Source: Arthrobacter sp. efr-133-TYG-118 (GTDB lineage Bacteria; Actinomycetota; Actinomycetes; Actinomycetales; Micrococcaceae). Taken from it: a stretch of DNA of 64,000 nt. Both the position numbers and the translations under genes were made by a program. The notes beneath the pieces were generated by a model. That model was not told where the DNA came from, did no database searches, and saw only the letters and a program-made list of their open reading frames with translations. This document shows, in pieces, positions 24,316-32,637 of the stretch (position 1 is its first letter; every line of letters begins with the position of its first letter). The DNA is taken from NCBI RefSeq assembly GCF_030209755.1, contig NZ_JARVRH010000009.1:124001-188000 (forward strand), written 5' to 3'.

Positions 24316-25967
24316 TCGATTGATTTTCCTGTCATGACCGGGGTGTCGGATTCCATGTGCGGTTCCGGCAACCAGATTTCAAAGCGTCCCCCAGGGCCAG
24401 GGAAAACATCCATGGTGCCCCCTGCACGGCGAACGATCCTGCTCACCAGCGCAAGGCCTATCCCCCGACGCATTCCCGGCCGCGGTTCCTTGGTGGTGAA
24501 CCCGTCGGCGGTGATCGTGCCCACCAATTCTGCAGGAACGCCGGGCCCATTGTCGGTCACGCAAATGAAAATGCCCGAGGAATCGTCCAGCTGGATGGTC
24601 ACCTCACGGGGCGCAGCTTGCTCGGCGAGGATCTCGACGGCGTTGTCCAGGAGGTTCCCGACGATCGTGAGCAGCGCTTGCGTTTCGAGGAACGGTTGGC
24701 GCAGCTGCGAGTCGTCCGTCACCGAGATTCCGACATCCTGCTCGGCAGCCACGGTGATTTTCGCGAGCAGCAGGGCCGCGAGCTCCGGCGGCTCGATCCG
24801 CGAGCGCAAGCCCTCGCCGAGCGAGCGCGAGGTGTCCGAAATCCGCGATACGAAATTCCGCGCCTGGTCCACGTCTCCGAGTTCCAGGAGTCCGTCCACC
24901 ACGTGGAGGCGGTTGGCGTACTCGTGCTCCTGGGCGCGCAAGGCCTCCATCAGGCCTTCGACGGAGCGAAGGTCACGCACCAGGCCCTCAACCTCGGTGC
25001 GGTCCCGCAGCGTGACCACGGAACCTATGCTCCTCCCGGCCAAGGCGACGGACATCCGGTTCACCACGAGCAGGGCGTCCTCGGTGATGACGATCTGGTC
25101 GGTACCGCTGATCTGCCCGGTCAGCAGGGAACGAAGCCTCCCGGCGGGCAGGAGATCCTCGATCTTCTCTCCGAGCACGTTTTCCTCCAGGTGCAGCAGG
25201 GTGCGCGCCTCGGAGTTGATGACGGTGACCCGGCCGTCGTCGTCGAAACCTATCATCGCTTCGCGGATGCCGTGCAGCAGGGCTTCGCGCTCCTGCAGCA
25301 GGGACGCAATCTCCACCGGTTCGAGATCGAAGGTGACCCGCTTGATTCTGCGCGCCAGGAGGGCGGAACCCATGGCGCTGATCACGAGCACGACGGCTGA
25401 ATAGCCGGCAATCAGCAACACCTGTTTGGCGAGCTCGCTGCTTTCCGTGGTCTCCAGGATTCCCACCGAGACCTGCCCGACGACGGTCCCGTCCGCTGCG
25501 CGCACCGGTGCCTTGGCGTTGACTGAGTCACCGAGGCTGCCTTTGTCGATTCCGACATGGGTCTGCCCGTCAAGGACCGCAACGGGTTCTTCCAGGGTCT
25601 GTCCGATGAGGTTTGGATTCGGATGGGAGTACCGGACACCTTTCCGGTCGGTGACGACGACGTAGTCCGGCTGCGCCTGGGACTGGACTTTGCTCGCAAT
25701 CGCCTGGATCGTGTGCGTCGGATCTCCGTTCCCCAGCGACGTCACGATTTCCGGCATTTGCGCCACCGTCGTTGCGATCCCCAGCGCCCGGAGCCGGTAT
25801 TGGTCTTCAAGGGTCTGGTTGCTGATCTGGGTGTAGAGAAGCGCGCCCAAAGTGACTGTCACAAAGAGGATGCAGAGCAACCACACCAGGATCTGGGAGG
25901 CAAGGGGCCGCGCCTTCCAACGCGCTCCGAAAAACCGCAAGCCACGCAACCCTGGATGCACCGCCAA
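24312..25967 (-). CDS. CitA/DcuS-type sensor histidine kinase
   Basis: The 551-residue membrane kinase has a segment near residues 25-47, an extracytoplasmic PAS-like sensor domain (about 50-185, with RKGVRYSHPNPNLIGQ as in CitA/DcuS), a second segment near 190-212, a cytoplasmic PAS domain (IGFDDDGRVTVINSEAR), the phospho-acceptor His in EHEYANRLHVVDGLLEL, and the ATPase domain with N-box GNLLDNAVE and G-box DNGPGVP. The expected ligand is citrate or a dicarboxylate. No matching transporter gene adjoins it here. Confidence 0.9.
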   Translation of the reverse strand: MAVHPGLRGLRFFGARWKARPLASQILVWLLCILFVTVTLGALLYTQISNQTLEDQYRLRALGIATTVAQMPEIVTSLGNGDPTHTIQAIASKVQSQAQPDYVVVTDRKGVRYSHPNPNLIGQTLEEPVAVLDGQTHVGIDKGSLGDSVNAKAPVRAADGTVVGQVSVGILETTESSELAKQVLLIAGYSAVVLVISAMGSALLARRIKRVTFDLEPVEIASLLQEREALLHGIREAMIGFDDDGRVTVINSEARTLLHLEENVLGEKIEDLLPAGRLRSLLTGQISGTDQIVITEDALLVVNRMSVALAGRSIGSVVTLRDRTEVEGLVRDLRSVEGLMEALRAQEHEYANRLHVVDGLLELGDVDQARNFVSRISDTSRSLGEGLRSRIEPPELAALLLAKITVAAEQDVGISVTDDSQLRQPFLETQALLTIVGNLLDNAVEILAEQAAPREVTIQLDDSSGIFICVTDNGPGVPAELVGTITADGFTTKEPRPGMRRGIGLALVSRIVRRAGGTMDVFPGPGGRFEIWLPEPHMESDTPVMTGKSIE

Positions 25968-26020
25968 CCTCTTCCTACTCCCTTAGTAGCTTATGTGACA
26001 AAGTTCACGGCCACTACGGC

Positions 26021-27412
26021 TCAGGCGCCGACGGGCACTTTGGCGTGCCACGAGGTGTGTTGCTCATAGACGTGGGCGATGCCCAAGAGATCTGGCTCCG
26101 CGAATTCCCGCCCCAGGAAATGCATCCCCACCGGTTGTCCTCCCGCAAATCCGCAAGGGATGCTCAGTCCGGGCATGCCGGTGAGGTTGGCCGGCGAGAG
26201 CATCATAAGCGCGCTGGAGAGGGAGTCCTTCCCTGTTGAGCCGGTCAGCGAGTGGGACATGTCCGCTTCGATCGGCGCGACGGACGGAAGCGTCGGGGAC
26301 ACCAATGCCTGGACACCGGCGACGTCCATGGCAGTCCGCAGGGAAGCGCGCAGATATGAGCGCACTTTACGTGCCAGCCGGACATCCTCGCACGGCACCA
26401 AGGCACCTGTTTCGATCATCACGCGAGTGCCGGGCAGATACTTGTCAGCGCTTCGGGCGAGCAGTTCGCGATGGTGCTCCACCGATTCGGATAGCGATAT
26501 CGCCAAGCTCGCCGGCAGGGCCATCTTCAGTTCGGGGAGGGACACCTCGACAACTTCCGCCCCCAGCTCCTGCAACGCGATCACAGCCTGCTCGAGGACC
26601 GCGGCCACTTCCGGCGTGACCTCCCACCCGGCCCAGGCGCCACGATCCACCGCCACGCGGGTCAGGGCGGGCATCGCCTCGGGGAGCACCATCTCCTGCA
26701 GCCGGGCCGCCGTCTCAGGGCCCACCATGCCTTGGAGCATCGCCGCGCAGTCCGCCACGCTTCGAGTGATCGGCCCGATGTGGTCGAGGGTATGGCTGAC
26801 GTTGAGCACGCCTGATCCGTCGATCATCCCGGCCGTCGCTTTGAGGCCCACCAGTCCGTTCACCGATGCCGGATTCCGCACGGATCCGCCGGTATCCGTG
26901 CCCAGGGCGCCCGGTGCGCTCCCGACGGCCACGGCCACTCCCGAGCCGATGCTGGAACCGCCCGCGTAGCGCTCGGCTCCCCAGGGATTTTTCGACGGCG
27001 GGGTCCCTTGTCCGAAGGCGAATTCATGGGTCACCGTCTTGCCCAGAATCACTGCCCCGTTCCGCCGCAGGTGCCGGACTACGCCGGCGTCGTCCGAAGC
27101 AACGCGGCCCCGGAGTGCCAGGGACCCGCCTTCAGCAGGCATCCCCCGCACGTCGATGACGTCCTTCACTCCGAGCGGAATCCCGTGGAGCGGTCCGAGG
27201 AACTCGCCGCGCCGTCCGCGATTGTCGGCGGCGCGTGCCTCGTTTCGGGCGCCCTGATGGTCGACGTAGGCCCAGGCATGCACTGAATCTTCAGTCGCTT
27301 CGAGGCGCCCGATGACGGATTCCACGAGTTCGGCTGCTGAGAGTTCGCCGCGGCGCAGGAGCCCGGACGCCTCCGCGATTCCCAGTTCCCATGCTTCAGT
27401 CATTCGCGCCAC
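26021..27412 (-). CDS. Amidase-signature enzyme (GatA/AtzE-like)
   Basis: The 463-residue enzyme belongs to the Ser-cisSer-Lys amidases. The Lys is in GIPLGVKDVID, the Ser-rich loop is GGSSIGSGVAVAVGSAPG, and the second Ser is in TDTGGSVRNPAS. The usual GGSSGGS is GGSSIGS here. It overlaps by 17 bases a 62-residue gene that looks like a GatC/AtzG partner, so it is probably a two-subunit amidase. It is the third gene of an operon beginning with an amidohydrolase, and probably opens or deaminates a linear amide product of that enzyme. Confidence 0.86.
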   Translation of the reverse strand: MARMTEAWELGIAEASGLLRRGELSAAELVESVIGRLEATEDSVHAWAYVDHQGARNEARAADNRGRRGEFLGPLHGIPLGVKDVIDVRGMPAEGGSLALRGRVASDDAGVVRHLRRNGAVILGKTVTHEFAFGQGTPPSKNPWGAERYAGGSSIGSGVAVAVGSAPGALGTDTGGSVRNPASVNGLVGLKATAGMIDGSGVLNVSHTLDHIGPITRSVADCAAMLQGMVGPETAARLQEMVLPEAMPALTRVAVDRGAWAGWEVTPEVAAVLEQAVIALQELGAEVVEVSLPELKMALPASLAISLSESVEHHRELLARSADKYLPGTRVMIETGALVPCEDVRLARKVRSYLRASLRTAMDVAGVQALVSPTLPSVAPIEADMSHSLTGSTGKDSLSSALMMLSPANLTGMPGLSIPCGFAGGQPVGMHFLGREFAEPDLLGIAHVYEQHTSWHAKVPVGA

Positions 27413-27584
27413 CTCCCGGGGCTTCGGGGAAACTTTGGGGGTCGAAATCGGTCCTCAACGCGGCCATGCCGCGCTGAAAGTCATTGAATGAGCGTTCGAC
27501 GGCGGCGGCGTCCTCCTGCTGGATGGTCTCGCCCACCAGCTCGATGAGTCGCGCGCGCTGCTCCGGGGTCAGCTGCCCGCTCAC
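27396..27584 (-). CDS. Small GatC/AtzG-like subunit of the amidase
   Basis: This 62-residue protein is wedged between an amidohydrolase gene (4-base overlap) and an amidase gene (17-base overlap). It is one long helix region (ARLIELVGETIQQEDAAAVERSFNDFQRGM) followed by an extended tail with DFDPQSFPEAP. GatC, and AtzG which partners the biuret-pathway amidase AtzE, have this size and layout and stabilise the amidase through their extended tails. The call is from architecture and gene order, not from clear sequence identity. Confidence 0.6.
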   Translation of the reverse strand: MSGQLTPEQRARLIELVGETIQQEDAAAVERSFNDFQRGMAALRTDFDPQSFPEAPGGGAND

Positions 27585-28984
27585 CGGCGCGCCGCCGGAG
27601 TCAGGCGGCCGTCCCGCACCACGCAGACGCCATTGACGAAGACGAAGCGTACGTCCCGGAAGTCTTCGGCGCTGGCCACGACAACATCGGCTTCCCGTCC
27701 TGCTTCAATCCGGCCACCATTGGGCGCAATCCCCGGAATCAATCCGGTCACTGCCGACGTCGCCATGCCCACTGCTCCTGCCAAGGATCGATAGCCGTGT
27801 TCGGCGACATCCTGCACGGCCGAGATCAATTCATCGTGGTGGCCCTCGTGGCCGTAGTCGGTGGCGAGGACGTCCACGAGCCCGGGCTCCTGCAGCAAGA
27901 CATCCCAGTGCTCGCGCGTTGTCACGGTCTGTTTGCGGTGCAGGAGGTCGAAAACGGAAACTTCGGCCGACCAGCCGTGGTCCCTGCCGAGCTTGGCCAG
28001 CGCGAGAGCCTCCGCGGGAGTGTGCGAGGGATGGTTGGCGTGGGAGGCAATGACACGCGCCTTCGTCCGGTGTGGATTGGGTCCGCCTGTCTTGTGCCCA
28101 GGTGTCCCGTCCATGAGATTGCGCATGACCCGTGCCGTTGCGGCTGCACTGTGCAGGATCGCCGGCACGCCAAATAGAGCCGCGGCCTGGACCCCCTCCC
28201 GGATGCCGTTGAGTGCCGGCTCGACGGAAGGCAACACGGAATCCGCGATGATTTTCCGCAATTCGACGAGGTCGATTTGTCCTTCGAGCCCGGCTTCAGC
28301 GGCGGCGGCGCGCAGCTCCGCCATGTCGCAAGCGTCCGGGTCGATGAACCGGCCAAGCACGGCCTCCTTCATGCGCCGGGCCTGCACCGGGTGCACCCGC
28401 ACGCCGCTCGCACTTTCGATGGCTCGAGGGATGTAGCTCAGGTCCTGCCCTCCGCCGCCGAGGGTCTGCCCGCCGCCGAGCTCACCGATGGCGATCGCGC
28501 CGTCGTTGAGCATCTTCTCCACCGTGCTGTGGCATGACTGCGCGGGCAGTCCCCGTCCGTCAGCCATTCGTGCGGCCCGCTCAGCCTCGGGCAAGTACGT
28601 CGTGGCTCCCCGGACATGGACCGCATGGCGGCGGTCTGCTTCGCGGACATGGTCCATGGTGCAAAAACCGCAAAGGTTCAGCACCGTGGTGGTTCCCGCA
28701 AGAAGGTGGCGGTCAAGATTCGCCAGCCACTCGTCGTCAGGCGGCGCGGGGGCGCCGCTGGGCATGAGCGGGCCCGGAGTCACCCCGTGGACGTGGCTAT
28801 TAATGAGACCGGGCATCACGACGCATCCGCTCGCATCGATCATCTCGCCGTCGAAGGCCTGTTCGCGATCCCAACGCTCGAGAACATCGGAGACGCGCCC
28901 GCGGCGCAGGATGACTGCTCCTGATTCGACCACCGTATTGCCTGTGCCTGGCACTACGGTGCCACCGTGGATGAGCGTAGACAT
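27581..28984 (-). CDS. Amidohydrolase-superfamily enzyme
   Basis: The 467-residue enzyme has the beta-sandwich start (LIHGGTVVPGTGNTVVESGAVILRRGRV), the metal-binding HVH in GLINSHVHG, later candidate ligands in ASHANHPSHTP, and a catalytic Asp in VLATDYGHEG. The end has the usual GRIEAGREADVVV. It resembles cyclic-amide or deaminase-type amidohydrolases but I cannot name the substrate. It is the first gene of the operon amidohydrolase, small subunit, amidase, and its promoter faces the deacetylase gene at 29053 across an operator. Confidence 0.82.
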   Translation of the reverse strand: MSTLIHGGTVVPGTGNTVVESGAVILRRGRVSDVLERWDREQAFDGEMIDASGCVVMPGLINSHVHGVTPGPLMPSGAPAPPDDEWLANLDRHLLAGTTTVLNLCGFCTMDHVREADRRHAVHVRGATTYLPEAERAARMADGRGLPAQSCHSTVEKMLNDGAIAIGELGGGQTLGGGGQDLSYIPRAIESASGVRVHPVQARRMKEAVLGRFIDPDACDMAELRAAAAEAGLEGQIDLVELRKIIADSVLPSVEPALNGIREGVQAAALFGVPAILHSAAATARVMRNLMDGTPGHKTGGPNPHRTKARVIASHANHPSHTPAEALALAKLGRDHGWSAEVSVFDLLHRKQTVTTREHWDVLLQEPGLVDVLATDYGHEGHHDELISAVQDVAEHGYRSLAGAVGMATSAVTGLIPGIAPNGGRIEAGREADVVVASAEDFRDVRFVFVNGVCVVRDGRLTPAARR

Positions 28985-29011
28985 TCGACTCCCTATCGAT
29001 TACGTTCATGA

Positions 29012-29032
29012 TATCGAAGTATCTTCACTATA
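29012..29032. promoter_or_regulatory. Operator in the amidohydrolase/deacetylase divergent promoter
   Basis: TATCGAAG (29012-29019) and CTTCACTATA (29023-29032) form a near-palindrome around TAT. The same 10-mer CTTCACTATA occurs at 33629-33638, and TATCGAAG recurs at 31343 and 43154. This is a candidate site for the XRE-cupin regulator. Confidence 0.55.
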
Positions 29033-29052
29033 ACCACAGAGGAGATTCCACA

Positions 29053-29973
29053 GTGTCCGTCCCTTCCACCACCCGGGATTTCGTGGGCTACGGCGAGCAC
29101 CCCCCGGAGTTCCGCTGGCCCGGAGGTGCCCGCGTTGCGGTGTCCCTGGTGATCAATGTCGAAGACGGAGCGGAGCGCAGCATCGCGCGCGGAGGCCCTG
29201 CGGACGATCTTGGAGCGCACTGGATCAGGCACCCCGCCCATCCCACGGCCCGGAATCTCACACTGGAGTCGGCTTTCGAATACGGGTCAAGGGCAGGCAT
29301 CTGGCGGGTGTTGCGGATTCTGAGGCGCCACGACGTGAGGGCAACTGCCTTCTGCTGCGCCACGGCACTCGAACAAAACCCCCGGATCGCGGCTGCGCTG
29401 GTCAGGGATGGCCACGAAATTGCCGACCACGGTTACAACTGGGACACCCACGCCGGGCTCACTCCCGACGAGGAACGCGCGCTGATAACCGCATCCCGCG
29501 ACTCCATCGCCAAGAGCACCGGAGGTCCGCCCACGAGTTGGTACTCCCGCGACGGACTCAACCCGGGTACGCGGGACATCCTCGCCGCCGCTGGATTCAT
29601 GTACGAGTCCAACAGCTTCAACGATGACGTGCCGCATTTTGGAACCGGGATAGACAACGCGGGGAAGGACGGAACAGGGTTGCCAGTCTTGCCCTACGCA
29701 GGCGACACCAACGACTCGGGCCTCTTCACACAGTTCCCCACGGCTACCGCGTTCGCCCGCCAATTGTGCGGCACGCTGGACATGATGCTTACTGACAGCC
29801 GGTCCGGACCGTCCGTCATGAACGTGGGCCTCCACCCGCGCCTCATTGGCCGGCCTGCCTACGCAACCGCCCTGGACGCATTCTTGTCCCACGCGGGCAA
29901 GAATGCGGCGTGGATCGCGACTCGTTCGCAGATCATCGAGGCTTGGCTGCTGAATACGCGGCGACAGCCCTAA
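29053..29973 (+). CDS. PuuE/cyclic-imidase-type polysaccharide deacetylase family protein
   Basis: A GTG at 29053 preceded by GAGGAG gives 306 residues; the ATG at 29008 would lie inside the operator. The protein has the NodB-like fold in its allantoinase/cyclic-imide hydrolase form: RDFVGYGEHPPEFRWPGG, VINVEDGAE in place of the FDDG motif, and HEIADHGYNWDTH. Members of this branch open rings of imides or allantoin and do not act on glycans. The end of the gene overlaps the convergent racemase gene by 4 bases. A paralogue is encoded at 32638-33561. Confidence 0.82.
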   Translation: MSVPSTTRDFVGYGEHPPEFRWPGGARVAVSLVINVEDGAERSIARGGPADDLGAHWIRHPAHPTARNLTLESAFEYGSRAGIWRVLRILRRHDVRATAFCCATALEQNPRIAAALVRDGHEIADHGYNWDTHAGLTPDEERALITASRDSIAKSTGGPPTSWYSRDGLNPGTRDILAAAGFMYESNSFNDDVPHFGTGIDNAGKDGTGLPVLPYAGDTNDSGLFTQFPTATAFARQLCGTLDMMLTDSRSGPSVMNVGLHPRLIGRPAYATALDAFLSHAGKNAAWIATRSQIIEAWLLNTRRQP

Positions 29974-30695
29974 GCGGTAGCGAGCAGCGCGCCCCATCCC
30001 GGGATCGGGCGCGCAGTTCGGGCCAAGCGGAGGAGATGCCACAGCGTGGCTGTTGCGCTGTCGACGACGGGCACGCCGAACTCGGATTCGAATCCGGCCG
30101 CCAGATAGGCCGAGCGAAGGTTCGTCCCAATGCAGACGACGGCGTCGACCCCGGCCCCAAAAGCGGGCTTCATCAGCGCGCCGATATCCGCGCCCGACAT
30201 TCGCGAGATTTCCGGGTTCGACATTGACGTCGCGGGCACCGAAGAGCGCACCACTTCCAGGCCGCTGGCGGCGTACTCACGTTCAATCAGCGACATGATG
30301 CCCCGGGGGCCGGGAAAAACGACGGCGACCCGGCCGGCGTCGAGCGCCTTCAGTGCGGCCACGAGCGCCAGGGATGCGGTGGTGGCCGGCGCGCCCGTGG
30401 CCTCCGTCAAAGATTCGGCGAGCGCCCGGTCGCCTTCGAGGCCGGTCCACGAACCCGACGTTCCGTGGAATGCGATGGCATCCAACTCAGCATCACTGAG
30501 CAGCGACGGCGCGTCGCCGAGAACCTTCGCGTCGATGCGGTCATCGAGGTCCGCCGGAAGCCGGAAGCGGCTGTAGTGCACGCCGACGTCCGGCGATCCG
30601 GCCAGAATGTCAGCCGTCAGCGACTCAGCGTTGGAGTTCGACGACGGCACGAGCATTCCCAAGCGGGAAGACGGTCCGGGCGGGTGGCTCGTCAA
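29970..30695 (-). CDS. Asp/Glu racemase-superfamily protein (maleate isomerase-like), catalytic Cys missing
   Basis: The 241-residue protein resembles the maleate isomerase/arylmalonate decarboxylase branch: RLGMLVPSSNSNAE at the start, AFHGTSGSWTG in the middle and VVCIGTNLRSAYLAAG near residue 190. In active relatives a Cys usually precedes TSG and TNL; here both positions are Gly, although one Cys lies two residues before the second motif. It may have a different chemistry or bind a ligand without catalysis. It overlaps the XRE-cupin regulator gene by 4 bases, so both are co-transcribed. Confidence 0.75.
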   Translation of the reverse strand: MTSHPPGPSSRLGMLVPSSNSNAESLTADILAGSPDVGVHYSRFRLPADLDDRIDAKVLGDAPSLLSDAELDAIAFHGTSGSWTGLEGDRALAESLTEATGAPATTASLALVAALKALDAGRVAVVFPGPRGIMSLIEREYAASGLEVVRSSVPATSMSNPEISRMSGADIGALMKPAFGAGVDAVVCIGTNLRSAYLAAGFESEFGVPVVDSATATLWHLLRLARTARPIPGWGALLATA

Positions 30696-31309
30696 TGGGA
30701 TTTACCCAGCGACGGCGGCGTCGAGATCGCCACCATGACCGCTGCAGTGTCCGTGAGGTTGCTCCACCAATGCGGCAGGGTGGCGTCATAGGTCAGGCTG
30801 TCGCCCTCGCCCAAGGTGAATTCCTGTCCGCCGACACTGGCCACGAGCGTGCCGGTCTGGACCACAACGCACTCCTCGCCCTCGTGCGAATGCGGAACCT
30901 CCGCGCCGTCGAAACGCGCAGGGATCGTCATGTTGATGACGCCAAGCTTCCGGTCCGCATCGGGCACGATCAATTCCATGACGATTCCTTGGGACGGAAT
31001 CTCAATGCGGCGGCGATCGGCCCGGCGCACCAGCATGTGGTTATGCGTCTCGCTGGGGTCGGTAAACATGCTCGCCAGCGGCACACCAAGGGAATTGGCC
31101 AGGCGAAGGAGCGTGGCGAATGACGGATTACCGATGCCGCGCTCGATCTGGCTGATTAGTCCGGCGCTCACACCGGCCCGGTCCGCCAATTCCTCAACAG
31201 TGAACCGCCCGGCACGCTGTTCCTTGAGCATGGCGCCCAAATGGGTGATCCACAGGTTGCGGTGCAGAGTGTCATCGTCGTCGACTTTAACAACTTCCGT
31301 GCTTCCCAA
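30692..31309 (-). CDS. XRE-cupin transcriptional regulator
   Basis: The 205-residue regulator has an N-terminal helix-turn-helix (FTVEELADRAGVSAGLISQIERGIGNPSFATLLRLA, about residues 36-71) and a C-terminal cupin sensor domain (VPHSHEGEECVVVQTG, near residue 140, with the His/Glu cupin motif). This SutR/PuuR-like layout regulates amine, amino acid and amide catabolism genes. It has its own upstream half-sites (31343-31369), which suggests autoregulation, and is the best candidate for the control of the whole 26-47 kb island. Confidence 0.88.
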   Translation of the reverse strand: MGSTEVVKVDDDDTLHRNLWITHLGAMLKEQRAGRFTVEELADRAGVSAGLISQIERGIGNPSFATLLRLANSLGVPLASMFTDPSETHNHMLVRRADRRRIEIPSQGIVMELIVPDADRKLGVINMTIPARFDGAEVPHSHEGEECVVVQTGTLVASVGGQEFTLGEGDSLTYDATLPHWWSNLTDTAAVMVAISTPPSLGKSH

Positions 31310-31342
31310 TACAGCTCCTCAGTGTTCCAGCACTCATCAGTA

Positions 31343-31369
31343 TATCGAAGACTCGTCAACTAAACGAAG
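31343..31369. promoter_or_regulatory. Half-sites upstream of the XRE-cupin gene
   Basis: TATCGAAG (31343-31350) and AAACGAAG (31362-31369) lie 34-60 bases upstream of the regulator start codon on the minus strand. The first is identical to sites at 29012 and 43154. Confidence 0.5.
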
Positions 31370-31463
31370 AAATCCCGGTGGGATCCTCCGGCGTCGAGCC
31401 TTGCCTTCATCGTCACAGCATGCCAGCATCGGCACCGCCGCAGAAGAACCACGCGGCTCATTT

Positions 31464-32210
31464 TCACGGGGAGTCACACCTCTTCCAGTGCGTCTCCGGA
31501 GCGGCGGCCGCAGCCAGCTGCGCGATCATCGAGGCGAGTTCCCGTTCCCAGTACACCGCGGCGCGATCGGCGCCCCGGGCGTGGACATCGCCGGCCCTGG
31601 CAATGTCGGCCGCGGGAAGGCCCACGCTTTGGCCGGCAGCTCCGAGGACGTCGACCACGCGCTGTACGGATTCCTCAAGCGCGACTGCTCCTGGCCTCCC
31701 CTGTTTCAGCAGTTCACCGGCAAGGTCCGTGGGGCCCACCCAGCCGCCATCGAAATGCTCCAAAGCCACGAAGTCTTCGACGGCGTCAACGGCTTCCACC
31801 GTCTCAAAGAGGACCGTCAGCCGGGGCTCCAGCGAATAGTCCGCACCAAACGCCGAGGCGAACGAGGCCTGTTTCGGCCTGGACCCCGGAGGACCAAACC
31901 TTGTCGCCCTGTGGGCCCGTTCAAGTTCTTTCGGATGCCGCACCTTGGGGAGCACAATCTCATCCACCCCCGTGTTGGCGAACGCCACCAAGGTCATGTC
32001 ATCAAGGTCAGGGACACGGACGGCGACCCGGGTGTGGGCGCCTGATAGCCGCTGGACCGCATCTGCGCATTGCTGCAGCGTCAACGTTGTCTGCTCTGCG
32101 TCGAGGACCACGAAATCCAGGTTTCGGTAGGCGACCACCGACAACAGCGTGGGGGTCGGCTCGGCCGTGATGAGTCCAACCTGTCGAACGAGCGACGACG
32201 TCGCCATCAC
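31464..32210 (-). CDS. HpcH/HpaI-type aldolase
   Basis: The 248-residue enzyme fits the class II pyruvate aldolase/citrate-lyase-beta family: FVVLDAEQTTL near residue 33 (usually DxEH), RVAVRVPDLDD, the metal ligand Glu in LFETVEAVDAV, and GGWVGPTDLAGEL with the metal-binding Asp. Such enzymes cleave 2-oxo-4-hydroxyacids to pyruvate plus an aldehyde, a common last step in ring catabolism. It is the third gene of an operon with an imidase-type deacetylase and a cupin, overlapping the cupin gene by 4 bases. Confidence 0.8.
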   Translation of the reverse strand: MMATSSLVRQVGLITAEPTPTLLSVVAYRNLDFVVLDAEQTTLTLQQCADAVQRLSGAHTRVAVRVPDLDDMTLVAFANTGVDEIVLPKVRHPKELERAHRATRFGPPGSRPKQASFASAFGADYSLEPRLTVLFETVEAVDAVEDFVALEHFDGGWVGPTDLAGELLKQGRPGAVALEESVQRVVDVLGAAGQSVGLPAADIARAGDVHARGADRAAVYWERELASMIAQLAAAAAPETHWKRCDSP

Positions 32211-32608
32211 TCGTCCGCCACGAACTGCCAGTCGGCGGGCTTGCTGACGCCGACAACCAGATTGACGTCTTCGTCGCCGTCGTTGGTGATGCCATGGGTT
32301 GTGCCCCGTGGGATGTAGATGCCATCGCCTGGCTTGGCCCTGTACTCTGCGTCGCCCAGATGAACGAGGGGCTCGCCCGAAATGACCACGTAGAACTCAG
32401 AGGCATCCGGATGATGATGGCATAGGTGATGTTGTCCGGGGAGAATCCTGCCCCAGCTGACACATAGGTCGTCGGATCCGCTCAGGTCACGCGAGATGAG
32501 CGTGGAGACGAGCCCTTGGTCCCGTTGTCCGCGAAGGCCCGTCTTCTCCAGCGCCGTGAAGCCCTGTTCATTGACGTTATGGACCAACCGCGAAATATCC
32601 GTGGCCAT
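32207..32608 (-). CDS. Single-domain cupin protein
   Basis: The ATG at 32608 follows GGAGGG and gives 133 residues; the longer frame overlaps the upstream gene. It has both cupin motifs: GQHHLCHHHPDASEFYVVISGE (metal His/Glu set) and PGDGIYIPRGTTHGITN. Such proteins act as isomerases, lyases or small-molecule sensors. It sits between the imidase-type deacetylase and the aldolase genes, so a role on an intermediate of the pathway is likely. Confidence 0.82.
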   Translation of the reverse strand: MATDISRLVHNVNEQGFTALEKTGLRGQRDQGLVSTLISRDLSGSDDLCVSWGRILPGQHHLCHHHPDASEFYVVISGEPLVHLGDAEYRAKPGDGIYIPRGTTHGITNDGDEDVNLVVGVSKPADWQFVADE

Positions 32609-32637
32609 TGGCGTCCCTCCTCCAGGCATTGACGTAG

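Noticed and set aside
22987-25404. 805-codon plus-strand frame
   Set aside because: It is antisense to the SRPBCC gene and both two-component genes, which have clear motifs; it has no recognisable domain.
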